Positions 21,983-35,613 of a stretch of DNA of 64,000 nucleotides are shown piece by piece. The notes below the pieces were generated by a model. That model did not search any database, was not told the origin of the DNA, and saw only the letters and a program-made list of their open reading frames with translations. Each line of letters starts with the position of its first letter. Positions within the stretch are counted from its first letter, which is position 1. Made by a program: the position numbers and the translations under genes. Source of the DNA: Anagrus nilaparvatae (Eukaryota > Arthropoda > Insecta > Hymenoptera > Mymaridae); the NCBI GenBank assembly GCA_022575985.1, contig JAKSXM010000007.1, positions 35,962,501 to 36,026,500 on the forward strand. Direction: 5' to 3'.

Positions 21983-22981
21983 TATTTCCACTATTTAGCT
22001 CTACTAATGATAAAAACAATGTTTAATAATTTTTTCTAGATCTGCACAAAATAACTTCGTGTACTTGTTATTTTACAATACATGAATTAATTTTAGGCTT
22101 AAATTTACTTTTAAGCACAATAACGTTAAAATCAATGTTACTTTTGAGATTAGAAATACTTCGTGAACGAGTGGTTTTATATTTAAAATTTAAGTATATT
22201 GTAAAGTAACTCGTTCAAGATGTACTTTTTTACGCGTCTAGAAAGAATTCTTAAACATTGTAAGCAGAGCTAAATAATTGATAATCTTATATTATTTTAT
22301 AATAATGTTTAATACAAATATAATGTTAAATAATGATATATTAATGTTACGAACAAATTTTGCTAAATATTTCCAAATTTTTGTTTGTAACATTATAATT
22401 AATATATTTAACACTATATTTGTAATAAACATCAGTATAAAATACTATAAAATTATAAAATATAGAGCTAAATATTTGATAATTTTATAGTATTTTATAC
22501 TGATGTTTATTACAAATAAGCAGAGGCTTACAATGTTCAATGATTCATTTTAGACGTGTAAAAAAGTACATCTTGAACGAGTTACTTTACAATATACTTA
22601 AATTTTAAATATAAAACAACTCGTTCACGAAGTATTTCTGATCTTAAATTGATTTTAACGTTATTGTGCTCAAAAGTAATAAATAACAAACTGCTATTAA
22701 CTAATATTAAACACTTATTAAATTGATTAAATTGATATAAATATTTGATATAAATCAAAACTTATAAAAGTTATAAAGACTGCATATTTCCACTATTTAG
22801 CTCTACTAATGATAAAAACAATGTTCAATAATTCTTTCTAGCAACGTTGCTAAACAAATTGAAAATGTTTAGCAACGTTGCAAAACAAATTTGAAAATGT
22901 TTAGCAACGTTGCTAAACAAATTTGAAAATGTTTAGCAACGTTGCTAAACAAATCTGAAAATGTTTAGCAACGTTGCTAAA
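21983..22981 (+). repeat. Unit 16, class L', short array
   Basis: Hairpin insertion spans 22417-22518 with one stem mismatch (ATTATAAAATATAG). Array at 22839-22981, five repeats. It ends block copy 1 of the 4.63-kb higher-order repeat. Confidence 0.93.
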
Positions 22982-24184
22982 TATTTCCACTATTTAGCTC
23001 TACTAATGATAAAAACAATGTTTAATAATTTTTTCTAGATCTGCACAAAATAACTTCGTGTACTTGTTATTTTACAATACATGAATTAATTTTAGGCTTA
23101 AATTTACTTTTAAGCACAATAACGTTAAAATCAATGTTACTTTTGAGATTAGAAATACTTCGTGAACGAGTGGTTTTATATTTAAAATTTAAGTATATTG
23201 TAAAGTAACTCGTTCAAGATGTACTTTTTTACGCGTCTAGAAAGAATTCTTAAACATTGTAAGCAGAGCTAAATAATTGATAATATTATATTATTTTATA
23301 ATGATGTTTAATACAAATATAATGTTAAATAATGATATATTAATGTTACGAACAAATTTTGCTAAATATTTCCAAATTTTTGTTTGTAACATTATAATTA
23401 ATATATCATTATTTAACACTATATTTGTAATAAACATCAGTATAAAATACTATAAAATTATCAAATATTTAGCTCTGCTTACAATGTTCAATGATTCATT
23501 CTAGACGTGTAAAAAAGTACATCTTGAACGAGTTACTTTACAATATACTTAAATTTTAAATATAAAACAACTCGTTCACAAAGTATTTCTGATCTTAAAT
23601 TGATTTTAACGTTATTGTGCTCAAAAGTAATAAATAACAAACTGCTATTAACTAATATTAAACACTTATTAAATTGATTAAATTGATATAAATATTTGAT
23701 ATAAATCAAAATTTATAAAAGTTATAAAGACTGCATATTTCCACTATTTAGCTCTACTAATGATAAAAACAATGTTCAATAATTCTTTCTAGCAACGTTG
23801 CTAAACAAATTGAAAATGTTTAGCAACGTTGCTAAACAAATTTGAAAATGTTTAGCAACGTTGCTAAACAAATTGAAAATGTTTAGCAACGTTGCAAAAC
23901 AAATTTGAAAATGTTTAGCAACGTTGCTAAACAAATTTGAAAATGTTTAGCAACGTTGCTAAACAAATTGAAAATGTTTAGCAACGTTGCTAAACAAATT
24001 TGAAAATGTTTAGCAACGTTGCTAAACAGATTTGAAAATGTTTAGCAACGTTGCTAAACAAATTGAAAATGTTTAGCAACGTTGCTAAACAAATTGAAAA
24101 TGTTTAGCAACGTTGCAAAACAAATTTGAAAATGTTTAGCAACGTTGCTAAACAAATCTGAAAATGTTTAGCAACGTTGCTAAA
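22982..24184 (+). repeat. Unit 17, class S
   Basis: Array at 23790-24184, about 13 repeats. Markers are GATAATATTAT at the foldback core and CGTTCACAAAG near 23575 (loss of a CpG in the right arm). Both recur 5,835 bp downstream in unit 22. Confidence 0.93.
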
Positions 24185-25283
24185 TATTTCCACTATTTAG
24201 CTCTACTAATGATAAAAACAATGTTTAATAATTTTTTCTAGATCTGCACAAAATAACTTCGTGTACTTGTTATTTTACAATACATGAATTAATTTTAGGC
24301 TTAAATTTACTTTTAAGCACAATAACGTTAAAATCAATGTTACTTTTGAGATTAGAAATACTTCGTGAACGAGTGGTTTTATATTTAAAATTTAAGTATA
24401 TTGTAAAGTAACTCGTTCAAGATGTACTTTTTTACGCGTCTAGAAAGAATTCTTAAACATTGTAAGCAGAGCTAAATAATTGATAATCTTATATTATTTT
24501 ATAATGATGTTTAATACAAATATAATGTTAAATAATGATATATTAATGTTACGAACAAATTTTGCTAAATATTTCCAAATTTTTGTTTGTAACATTATAA
24601 TTAATATATCATTATTTAACACTATATTTGTAATAAACATCAGTATAAAATACTATAAAATTATCAAATATAGAGCTAAATATTTGATAATTTTATAGTA
24701 TTTTATACTGATGTTTATTACAAATAAGCAGAGGCTTACAATGTTCAATGATTCATTCTAGACGTGTAAAAAAGTACATCTTGAACGAGTTACTTTACAA
24801 TATACTTAAATTTTAAATATAAAACAACTCGTTCACGAAGTATTTCTGATCCTAAATTGATTTTAACGTTATTGTGCTCAAAAGTAATAAATAACAAACT
24901 GCTATTAACTAATATTAAACACTTATTAAATTGATTAAATTGATATAAATATTTGATATAAATCAAAACTTATAAAAGTTATAAAGACTGCATATTTCCA
25001 CTATTTAGCTCTACTAATGATAAAAACAATGTTCAATAATTCTTTCTAGCAACGTTGCTAAACAAATTGAAAATGTTTAGCAACGTTGCTAAACAAATTT
25101 GAAAATGTTTAGCAACGTTGCTAAACAGATTTGAAAATGTTTAGCAACGTTGCTAAACAAATTGAAAATTTTTAGCAACGTTGCTAAACAAATTGAAAAT
25201 GTTTAGCAACGTTGCAAAACAAATTTGAAAATGTTTAGCAACGTTGCTAAACAAATCTGAAAATGTTTAGCAACGTTGCTAAA
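24185..25283 (+). repeat. Unit 18, class L
   Basis: Hairpin insertion spans 24625-24726. Array at 25047-25283, eight repeats, one with AAAATTTTTAGC. GATCCTAAATTG near 24848 recurs 5,835 bp downstream in unit 23 and not elsewhere that I noticed. Confidence 0.93.
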
Positions 25284-26486
25284 TATTTCCACTATTTAGC
25301 TCTACTAATGATAAAAACAATGTTTAATAATTTTTTCTAGATCTGCACAAAATAACTTCGTGTACTTGTTATTTTACAATACATGAATTAATTTTAGGCT
25401 TAAATTTACTTTTAAGCACAATAACGTTAAAATCAATGTTACTTTTGAGATTAGAAATACTTCGTGAACGAGTGGTTTTATATTTAAAATTTAAGTATAT
25501 TGTAAAGTAACTCGTTCAAGATGTACTTTTTTACGCGTCTAGAAAGAATTCTTAAACATTGTAAGCAGAGCTAAATAATTGATAATCTTATATTATTTTA
25601 TAATGATGTTTAATACAAATATAATGTTAAATAATGATATATTAATGTTACGAACAAATTTTGCTAAATATTTCCAAATTTTTGTTTGTAACATTATAAT
25701 TAATATATCATTATTTAACACTATATTTGTAATAAACATCAGTATAAAATACTATAAAATTATCAAATATTTAGCTCTGCTTACAATGTTCAATGATTCA
25801 TTCTAGACGTGTAAAAAAGTACATCTTGAACGAGTTACTTTACAATATACTTAAATTTTAAATATAAAACAACTCGTTCACAAAGTATTTCTGATCTTAA
25901 ATTGATTTTAACGTTATTGTGCTCAAAAGTAATAAATAACAAACTGCTATTAACTAATATTAAACACTTATTAAATTGATTAAATTGATATAAATATTTG
26001 ATATAAATCAAAATTTATAAAAGTTATAAAGACTGCATATTTCCACTATTTAGCTCTACTAATGATAAAAACAATGTTCAATAATTCTTTCTAGCAACGT
26101 TGCTAAACAAATTGAAAATGTTTAGCAACGTTGCTAAACAAATTTGAAAATGTTTAGCAACGTTGCTAAACAAATTGAAAATGTTTAGCAACGTTGCAAA
26201 ACAAATTTGAAAATGTTTAGCAACGTTGCTAAACAAATTTGAAAATGTTTAGCAACGTTGCTAAACAAATTGAAAATGTTTAGCAACGTTGCTAAACAAA
26301 TTTGAAAATGTTTAGCAACGTTGCTAAACAGATTTGAAAATGTTTAGCAACGTTGCTAAACAAATTGAAAATGTTTAGCAACGTTGCTAAACAAATTGAA
26401 AATGTTTAGCAACGTTGCAAAACAAATTTGAAAATGTTTAGCAACGTTGCTAAACAAATCTGAAAATGTTTAGCAACGTTGCTAAA
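25284..26486 (+). repeat. Unit 19, class S
   Basis: Array at 26092-26486, about 13 repeats. It shares CGTTCACAAAG with units 17 and 22 but keeps GATAATCTTAT, so it is not a simple copy of either. Confidence 0.92.
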
Positions 26487-27817
26487 TATTTCCACTATTT
26501 AGCTCTACTAATGATAAAAACAATGTTTAATAATTTTTTCTAGATCTGCACAAAATAACTTCGTGTACTTGTTATTTTACAATACATGAATTAATTTTAG
26601 GCTTAAATTTACTTTTAAGCACAATAACGTTAAAATCAATGTTACTTTTGAGATTAGAAATACTTCGTGAACGAGTGGTTTTATATTTAAAATTTAAGTA
26701 TATTGTAAAGTAACTCGTTCAAGATGTACTTTTTTACGCGTCTAGAAAGAATTCTTAAACATTGTAAGCAGAGCTAAATAATTGATAATCTTATATTATT
26801 TTATAATGATGTTTAATACAAATATAATGTTAAATAATGATATATTAATGTTACGAACAAATTTTGCTAAATATTTCCAAATTTTTGTTTGTAACATTAT
26901 ATATAATATATCATTATTTAACACTATATTTGTAATAAACATCAGTATAAAATACTATAAAATTATCAAATATTTAGCTCTGCTTACAATGTTCAATGAT
27001 TCATTCTAGACGTGTAAAAAAGTACATCTTGAACGAGTTACTTTACAATATACTTAAATTTTAAATATAAAACAACTCGTTCACGAAGTATTTCTGATCT
27101 TAAATTGATTTTAACGTTATTGTGCTCAAAAGTAATAAATAACAAACTGCTATTAACTAATATTAAACACTTATTAAATTGATTAAATTGATATAAATAT
27201 TTGATATAAATCAAAACTTATAAAAGTTATAAAGACTGCATATTTCCACTATTTAGCTCTACTAATGATAAAAACAATGTTCAATAATTCTTTTTAGCAA
27301 CGTTGCTAAACAAATTGAAAATGTTTAGCAACGTTGCTAAACAAATTTGAAAATGTTTAGCAACGTTGCTAAACAAATTGAAAATGTTTAGCAACGTTGC
27401 AAAACAAATTTGAAAATGTTTAGCAACGTTGCTAAACAAATTTGAAAATGTTTAGCAACGTTGCTAAACAAATCTGAAAATGTTTAGCAACGTTGCTAAA
27501 CAAAATTGAAAATGTTTAGCAACGTTGCAAAACAAATTTGAAAATGTTTAGCAACGTTGCTAAACAAATTGAAAATGTTTAGCAACGTTGCTAAACAAAT
27601 TTGAAAATGTTTAGCAACGTTGCTAAACAAATTGAAAATGTTTAGCAACGTTGCAAAACAAATTTGAAAATGTTTAGCAACGTTGCTAAACAAATTGAAA
27701 ATGTTTAGCAACGTTGCAAAACAAATTTGAAAATGTTTAGCAACGTTGCTAAACAAATTTGAAAATGTTTAGCAACGTTGCTAAACAAATCTGAAAATGT
27801 TTAGCAACGTTGCTAAA
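26487..27817 (+). repeat. Unit 20, class S
   Basis: Array at 27295-27817, about 17 repeats, entered through TTCTTTTTAGC as in unit 15. A private change near the foldback apex gives ACATTATATATAAT near 26894. Confidence 0.93.
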
Positions 27818-28816
27818 TATTTCCACTATTTAGCTCTACTAATGATAAAAACAATGTTTAATAATTTTTTCTAGATCTGCACAAAATAACTTCGTGTACT
27901 TGTTATTTTACAATACATGAATTAATTTTAGGCTTAAATTTACTTTTAAGCACAATAACGTTAAAATCAATGTTACTTTTGAGATTAGAAATACTTCGTG
28001 AACGAGTGGTTTTATATTTAAAATTTAAGTATATTGTAAAGTAACTCGTTCAAGATGTACTTTTTTACGCGTCTAGAAAGAATTCTTAAACATTGTAAGC
28101 AGAGCTAAATAATTGATAATCTTATATTATTTTATAATAATGTTTAATACAAATATAATGTTAAATAATGATATATTAATGTTACGAACAAATTTTGCTA
28201 AATATTTCCAAATTTTTGTTTGTAACATTATAATTAATATATTTAACACTATATTTGTAATAAACATCAGTATAAAATACTATAAAATTATAAAATATAG
28301 AGCTAAATATTTGATAATTTTATAGTATTTTATACTGATGTTTATTACAAATAAGCAGAGGCTTACAATGTTCAATGATTCATTTTAGACGTGTAAAAAA
28401 GTACATCTTGAACGAGTTACTTTACAATATACTTAAATTTTAAATATAAAACAACTCGTTCACGAAGTATTTCTGATCTTAAATTGATTTTAACGTTATT
28501 GTGCTCAAAAGTAATAAATAACAAACTGCTATTAACTAATATTAAACACTTATTAAATTGATTAAATTGATATAAATATTTGATATAAATCAAAACTTAT
28601 AAAAGTTATAAAGACTGCATATTTCCACTATTTAGCTCTACTAATGATAAAAACAATGTTCAATAATTCTTTCTAGCAACGTTGCTAAACAAATTGAAAA
28701 TGTTTAGCAACGTTGCAAAACAAATTTGAAAATGTTTAGCAACGTTGCTAAACAAATTTGAAAATGTTTAGCAACGTTGCTAAACAAATCTGAAAATGTT
28801 TAGCAACGTTGCTAAA
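27818..28816 (+). repeat. Unit 21, class L', short array
   Basis: Hairpin insertion spans 28252-28353. Array at 28674-28816, five repeats. It is the 5,835-bp-offset counterpart of unit 16. Confidence 0.93.
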
Positions 28817-30019
28817 TATTTCCACTATTTAGCTCTACTAATGATAAAAACAATGTTTAATAATTTTTTCTAGATCTGCACAAAATAACTTCGTGTACTT
28901 GTTATTTTACAATACATGAATTAATTTTAGGCTTAAATTTACTTTTAAGCACAATAACGTTAAAATCAATGTTACTTTTGAGATTAGAAATACTTCGTGA
29001 ACGAGTGGTTTTATATTTAAAATTTAAGTATATTGTAAAGTAACTCGTTCAAGATGTACTTTTTTACGCGTCTAGAAAGAATTCTTAAACATTGTAAGCA
29101 GAGCTAAATAATTGATAATATTATATTATTTTATAATGATGTTTAATACAAATATAATGTTAAATAATGATATATTAATGTTACGAACAAATTTTGCTAA
29201 ATATTTCCAAATTTTTGTTTGTAACATTATAATTAATATATCATTATTTAACACTATATTTGTAATAAACATCAGTATAAAATACTATAAAATTATCAAA
29301 TATTTAGCTCTGCTTACAATGTTCAATGATTCATTCTAGACGTGTAAAAAAGTACATCTTGAACGAGTTACTTTACAATATACTTAAATTTTAAATATAA
29401 AACAACTCGTTCACAAAGTATTTCTGATCTTAAATTGATTTTAACGTTATTGTGCTCAAAAGTAATAAATAACAAACTGCTATTAACTAATATTAAACAC
29501 TTATTAAATTGATTAAATTGATATAAATATTTGATATAAATCAAAATTTATAAAAGTTATAAAGACTGCATATTTCCACTATTTAGCTCTACTAATGATA
29601 AAAACAATGTTCAATAATTCTTTCTAGCAACGTTGCTAAACAAATTGAAAATGTTTAGCAACGTTGCTAAACAAATTTGAAAATGTTTAGCAACGTTGCT
29701 AAACAAATTGAAAATGTTTAGCAACGTTGCAAAACAAATTTGAAAATGTTTAGCAACGTTGCTAAACAAATTTGAAAATGTTTAGCAACGTTGCTAAACA
29801 AATTGAAAATGTTTAGCAACGTTGCTAAACAAATTTGAAAATGTTTAGCAACGTTGCTAAACAGATTTGAAAATGTTTAGCAACGTTGCTAAACAAATTG
29901 AAAATGTTTAGCAACGTTGCTAAACAAATTGAAAATGTTTAGCAACGTTGCAAAACAAATTTGAAAATGTTTAGCAACGTTGCTAAACAAATCTGAAAAT
30001 GTTTAGCAACGTTGCTAAA
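28817..30019 (+). repeat. Unit 22, class S
   Basis: Array at 29625-30019, about 13 repeats. It carries both unit 17 markers (GATAATATTAT and CGTTCACAAAG) at an offset of exactly 5,835 bp. Confidence 0.93.
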
Positions 30020-31118
30020 TATTTCCACTATTTAGCTCTACTAATGATAAAAACAATGTTTAATAATTTTTTCTAGATCTGCACAAAATAACTTCGTGTA
30101 CTTGTTATTTTACAATACATGAATTAATTTTAGGCTTAAATTTACTTTTAAGCACAATAACGTTAAAATCAATGTTACTTTTGAGATTAGAAATACTTCG
30201 TGAACGAGTGGTTTTATATTTAAAATTTAAGTATATTGTAAAGTAACTCGTTCAAGATGTACTTTTTTACGCGTCTAGAAAGAATTCTTAAACATTGTAA
30301 GCAGAGCTAAATAATTGATAATCTTATATTATTTTATAATGATGTTTAATACAAATATAATGTTAAATAATGATATATTAATGTTACGAACAAATTTTGC
30401 TAAATATTTCCAAATTTTTGTTTGTAACATTATAATTAATATATCATTATTTAACACTATATTTGTAATAAACATCAGTATAAAATACTATAAAATTATC
30501 AAATATAGAGCTAAATATTTGATAATTTTATAGTATTTTATACTGATGTTTATTACAAATAAGCAGAGGCTTACAATGTTCAATGATTCATTCTAGACGT
30601 GTAAAAAAGTACATCTTGAACGAGTTACTTTACAATATACTTAAATTTTAAATATAAAACAACTCGTTCACGAAGTATTTCTGATCCTAAATTGATTTTA
30701 ACGTTATTGTGCTCAAAAGTAATAAATAACAAACTGCTATTAACTAATATTAAACACTTATTAAATTGATTAAATTGATATAAATATTTGATATAAATCA
30801 AAACTTATAAAAGTTATAAAGACTGCATATTTCCACTATTTAGCTCTACTAATGATAAAAACAATGTTCAATAATTCTTTCTAGCAACGTTGCTAAACAA
30901 ATTGAAAATGTTTAGCAACGTTGCTAAACAAATTTGAAAATGTTTAGCAACGTTGCTAAACAGATTTGAAAATGTTTAGCAACGTTGCTAAACAAATTGA
31001 AAATTTTTAGCAACGTTGCTAAACAAATTGAAAATGTTTAGCAACGTTGCAAAACAAATTTGAAAATGTTTAGCAACGTTGCTAAACAAATCTGAAAATG
31101 TTTAGCAACGTTGCTAAA
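30020..31118 (+). repeat. Unit 23, class L
   Basis: Hairpin insertion spans 30460-30561. Array at 30882-31118, eight repeats. It carries GATCCTAAATTG as unit 18 does, and is the last unit of the 5,835-bp duplication. Confidence 0.93.
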
Positions 31119-32566
31119 TATTTCCACTATTTAGCTCTACTAATGATAAAAACAATGTTTAATAATTTTTTCTAGATCTGCACAAAATAACTTCGTGTAC
31201 TTGTTATTTTACAATACATGAATTAATTTTAGGCTTAAATTTACTTTTAAGCACAATAACGTTAAAATCAATGTTACTTTTGAGATTAGAAATACTTCGT
31301 GAACGAGTGGTTTTATATTTAAAATTTAAGTATATTGTAAAGTAACTCGTTCAAGATGTACTTTTTTACGCGTCTAGAAAGAATTCTTAAACATTGTAAG
31401 CAGAGCTAAATAATTGATAATCTTATATTATTTTATAATGATGTTTAATACAAATATAATGTTAAATAATGATATATTAATGTTACGAACAAATTTTGCT
31501 AAATATTTCCAAATTTTTGTTTGTAACATTATAATTAATATATCATTATTTAACACTATATTTGTAATAAACATCAGTATAAAATACTATAAAATTATCA
31601 AATAAGGAGCTAAATATTTGATAATTTTATAGTATTTTATACTGATGTTTATTACAAATAAGCAGAGGCTTACAATGTTCAATGATTCATTCTAGACGTG
31701 TAAAAAAGTACATCTTGAACGAGTTACTTTACAATATACTTAAATTTTAAATATAAAACAACTCGTTCACGAAGTATTTCTGATCTTAAATTGATTTTAA
31801 CGTTATTGTGCTCAAAAGTAATAAATAACAAACTGCTATTAACTAATATTAAACACTTATTAAATTGATTAAATTGATATAAATATTTGATATAAATCAA
31901 AACTTATAAAAGTTATAAAGACTGCATATTTCCACTATTTAGCTCTACTAATGATAAAAACAATGTTCAATAATTCTTTCTAGCAACGTTGCTAAACAAA
32001 TTGAAAATGTTTAGCAACGTTGCTAAACAAATTTGAAAATGTTTAGCAACGTTGCTAAACAAATTGAAAATGTTTAGCAACGTTGCAAAACAAATTTGAA
32101 AATGTTTAGCAACGTTGCTAAACAAATTTGAAAATGTTTAGCAACGTTGCTAAACAAATCTGAAAATGTTTAGCAACGTTGCTAAACAAAATTGAAAATG
32201 TTTAGCAACGTTGCAAAACAAATTTGAAAATGTTTAGCAACGTTGCTAAACAAATTGAAAATGTTTAGCAACGTTGCTAAACAAATTTGAAAATGTTTAG
32301 CAACGTTGCTAAACAAATTGAAAATGTTTAGCAACGTTGCAAAACAAATTTGAAAATGTTTAGCAACGTTGCTAAACAAATTGAAAATGTTTAGCAATGT
32401 TGCTAAACAAATTTGAAAATGTTTAGCAACGTTGCTAAACAAATTGAAAATGTTTAGCAACGTTGCAAAACAAATTTGAAAATGTTTAGCAACGTTGCTA
32501 AACAAATTTGAAAATGTTTAGCAACGTTGCTAAACAAATCTGAAAATGTTTAGCAACGTTGCTAAA
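31119..32566 (+). repeat. Unit 24, class L*, 19-repeat array
   Basis: Hairpin insertion spans 31559-31660, with the loop changed to AGGAGCTAA, so the stem is slightly shorter. Array at 31981-32566, about 19 repeats, with an AATGTTGC core near 32396. Both features recur in unit 47, 28,789 bp away. The next leader (32600) has AAAAATAATG, as does the leader after unit 47. Confidence 0.93.
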
Positions 32567-34609
32567 TATTTCCACTATTTAGCTCTACTAATGATAAAAA
32601 TAATGTTTAATAATTTTTTCTAGATCTGCACAAAATAACTTCGTGTACTTGTTATTTTACAATACATGAATTAATTTTAGGCTTAAATTTACTTTTAAGC
32701 ACAATAACGTTAAAATCAATGTTACTTTTGAGATTAGAAATACTTCGTGAACGAGTGGTTTTATATTTAAAATTTAAGTATATTGTAAAGTAACTCGTTC
32801 AAGATGTACTTTTTTACGCGTCTAGAAAGAATTCTTAAACATTGTAAGCAGAGCTAAATAATTGATAATCTTATATTATTTTATAATAATGTTTAATACA
32901 AATATAATGTTAAATAATGATATATTAATGTTACGAACAAATTTTGCTAAATATTTCCAAATTTTTATTTGTAACATTATAATTAATATATTTAACACTA
33001 TATTTGTAATAAACATCAGTATAAAATACTATAAAATTATCAAATATAGAGCTAAATATTTGATAATTTTATAGTATTTTATACTGATGTTTATTACAAA
33101 TAAGCAGAGGCTTACAATGTTCAATGATTCATTTTAGACGTGTAAAAAAGTACATCTTGAACGAGTTACTTTACAATATACTTAAATTTTAAATATAAAA
33201 CAACTCGTTCACGAAGTATTTCTGATCTTAAATTGATTTTAACGTTATTGTGCTCAAAAGTAATAAATAACAAACTGCTATTAACTAATATTAAACACTT
33301 ATTAAATTGATTAAATTGATATAAATATTTGATATAAATCAAAACTTATAAAAGTTATAAAGACTGCATATTTCCACTATTTAGCTCTACTAATGATAAA
33401 AACAATGTTCAATAATTCTTTCTAGAAACGTTGCTAAACAAATTGAAAATGTTTAGCAACGTTGCAAAACAAATTTGAAAATGTTTAGCAACACTGCTAA
33501 ACAAAATTGAAAATGTTTAGCAACGTTGCTAAACAAATTTGAAAATGTTTAGCAACGTTGCTAAATAGATTTGAAAATGTTTAGCAACGTTGCTAAACAG
33601 ATTTGAAAATATTTAGCAACGTTGCTAAAACGATTTGGAAATGTTTAGCAACGTTGCTAAACAGATTTGAAAATGTTTAGCAACGTTGCTAAACAAATTG
33701 AAAATGTTTAGCAACGTTGCAAAACAAATTTGAAAATGTTTAGCAACGTTGCTAAATAGATTTGAAAATGTTTAGCAACGTTGCTAAACAGATTTGAAAA
33801 TATTTAGCAACGTTGCTAAAACGATTTGGAAATGTTTAGCAACGTTGCTAAACAGATTTGAAAATGTTTAGCAACGTTGCTAAACAAATTGAAAATGTTT
33901 AGCAACGTTGCAAAACAAATTTGAAAATGTTTAGCAACGTTGCTAAACAAATTGAAAATGTTTAGCAACGTTGCTAAATAAATCTGGAAATGTTTAGCAA
34001 CGTTGCTAAACAAATTTAATAATGTTTAGCAACGTTGCTAAACAGATTTGAAAATGTTTAGCAACGTTGCAAAACAAATCTGAAAATGTTTAGCAACGTA
34101 GCTAAACAAATTTGAAAATGTTTAGCAACGTTGCTAAACAAATCTGAAAATGTTTAGCAACGTTGCTAAACAAAATTGAAAATGTTTAGCAATACAAATT
34201 TGAAAATGTTTAGCAACGTTGCTAAACAAATTTTAAAATGTTTAGCAACGTTGCTAAACAGATTTGAAAATGTTTAGCAACGTTGCTAAACAGATTTGAA
34301 AATGTTTAGCAACGTTGCTAAACAAATCTGAAAAAGTTTAGCAACGTTGCTAAACAAAATTGAAAATGTTTAGCAACGTTGCTAAACAGATTTGAAAATG
34401 TTTAGCAACGTTGCTAAACAGATTTGAAAATGTTTAGCAACGTTGCTAAACAAATTGAAAATGTTTAGCAACGTTGCAAAACAAATTTGAAAATGTTTAG
34501 CAACGTTGCTAAATAAATCTGGAAATGTTTAGCAACGTTGCTAAACAAATTTAATAATGTTTAGCAACGTTGCTAAACAAATTTGAAAATGTTTAGCAAC
34601 GTTGCTAAA
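32567..34609 (+). repeat. Unit 25, class L', long diverse array
   Basis: Hairpin insertion spans 33001-33102. Array at 33423-34609, about 38 repeats, of the unit 3/9 type. The internal duplication here has a 191-bp offset because the one-base deletion is absent, so this copy is closer to the ancestral state. A private TTTTTATTTGTAAC lies near the foldback apex. Confidence 0.93.
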
Positions 34610-35613
34610 TATTTCCACTATTTAGCTCTACTAATGATAAAAACAATGTTTAATAATTTTTTCTAGATCTGCACAAAATAACTTCGTGTACTTGTTATTT
34701 TACAATACATGAATTAATTTTAGGCTTAAATTTACTTTTAAGCACAATAACGTTAAAATCAATGTTACTTTTGAGATTAGAAATACTTCGTGAACGAGTG
34801 GTTTTATATTTAAAATTTAAGTATATTGTAAAGTAACTCGTTCAAGATGTACTTTTTTACGCGTCTAGAAAGAATTCTTAAACATTGTAAGCAGAGCTAA
34901 ATAATTGATAATCTTATATTATTTTATAATGATGTTTAATACAAATATAATGTTAAATAATGATATATTAATGTTACGAACAAATTTTGCTAAATATTTC
35001 CAAATTTTTGTTTGTAACATTATAATTAATATATCATTATTTAACACTATATTTGTAATAAACATCAGTATAAAATACTATAAAATTATCAAATATAGAG
35101 CTAAATATTTGATAATTTTATAGTATTTTATACTGATGTTTATTACAAATAAGCAGAGGCTTACAATGTTCAATGATTCATTCTAGACGTGTAAAAAAGT
35201 ACATCTTGAACGAGTTACTTTACAATATACTTAAATTTTAAATATAAAACAACTCGTTCACGAAGTATTTCTGATCTTAAATTGATTTTAACGTTATTGT
35301 GCTCAAAAGTAATAAATAATAAACTGCTATTAACTAATATTAAACACTTATTAAATTTATTAAATTGATATAAATATTTGATATAAATCAAAACTTATAA
35401 AAGTTATAAAGACTGCATATTTCCACTATTTAGCTCTACTAATGATAAAAACAATGTTCAATAATTCTTTCTAGCAACGTTGCTAAACAAATTGAAAATG
35501 TTTAGCAACGTTGCTAAACAAATTTGAAAATGTTTAGCAACGTTGCTAAACAAATTGAAAATGTTTAGCAACGTTGCAAAACAAATTTGAAAATGTTTAG
35601 CAACGTTGCTAAA
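34610..35613 (+). repeat. Unit 26, class L, short array
   Basis: Hairpin insertion spans 35050-35151. Array at 35472-35613, five repeats. It has the array length of unit 4 but the spacer change AAATTTATTAAATTG of unit 10, so it is a mosaic of the two or descends from a common ancestor of both. Confidence 0.93.

Larger units (their letters stand above)
18349..22981 (+). repeat. Higher-order block R, copy 1 (units 13-16)
   Basis: A 4,633-bp block in the order S(14 repeats), L(7), S(17), L'(5). The same order and lengths recur at offsets of 24,083 and 36,927 bp. Confidence 0.9.
20652..25283 (+). repeat. 5,835-bp-offset duplication, copy 1 (units 15-18)
   Basis: Unit lengths 1331, 999, 1203 and 1099 recur in the same order at 26487-31118, with shared rare changes in units 17/22 and 18/23. 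Unit 19 lies between the two copies. Confidence 0.9.
26487..31118 (+). repeat. 5,835-bp-offset duplication, copy 2 (units 20-23)
   Basis: Downstream copy of 20652-25283. The unit that follows (24) differs from the one following copy 1 (19), so the duplicated stretch ends within or near unit 23. Confidence 0.88.
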
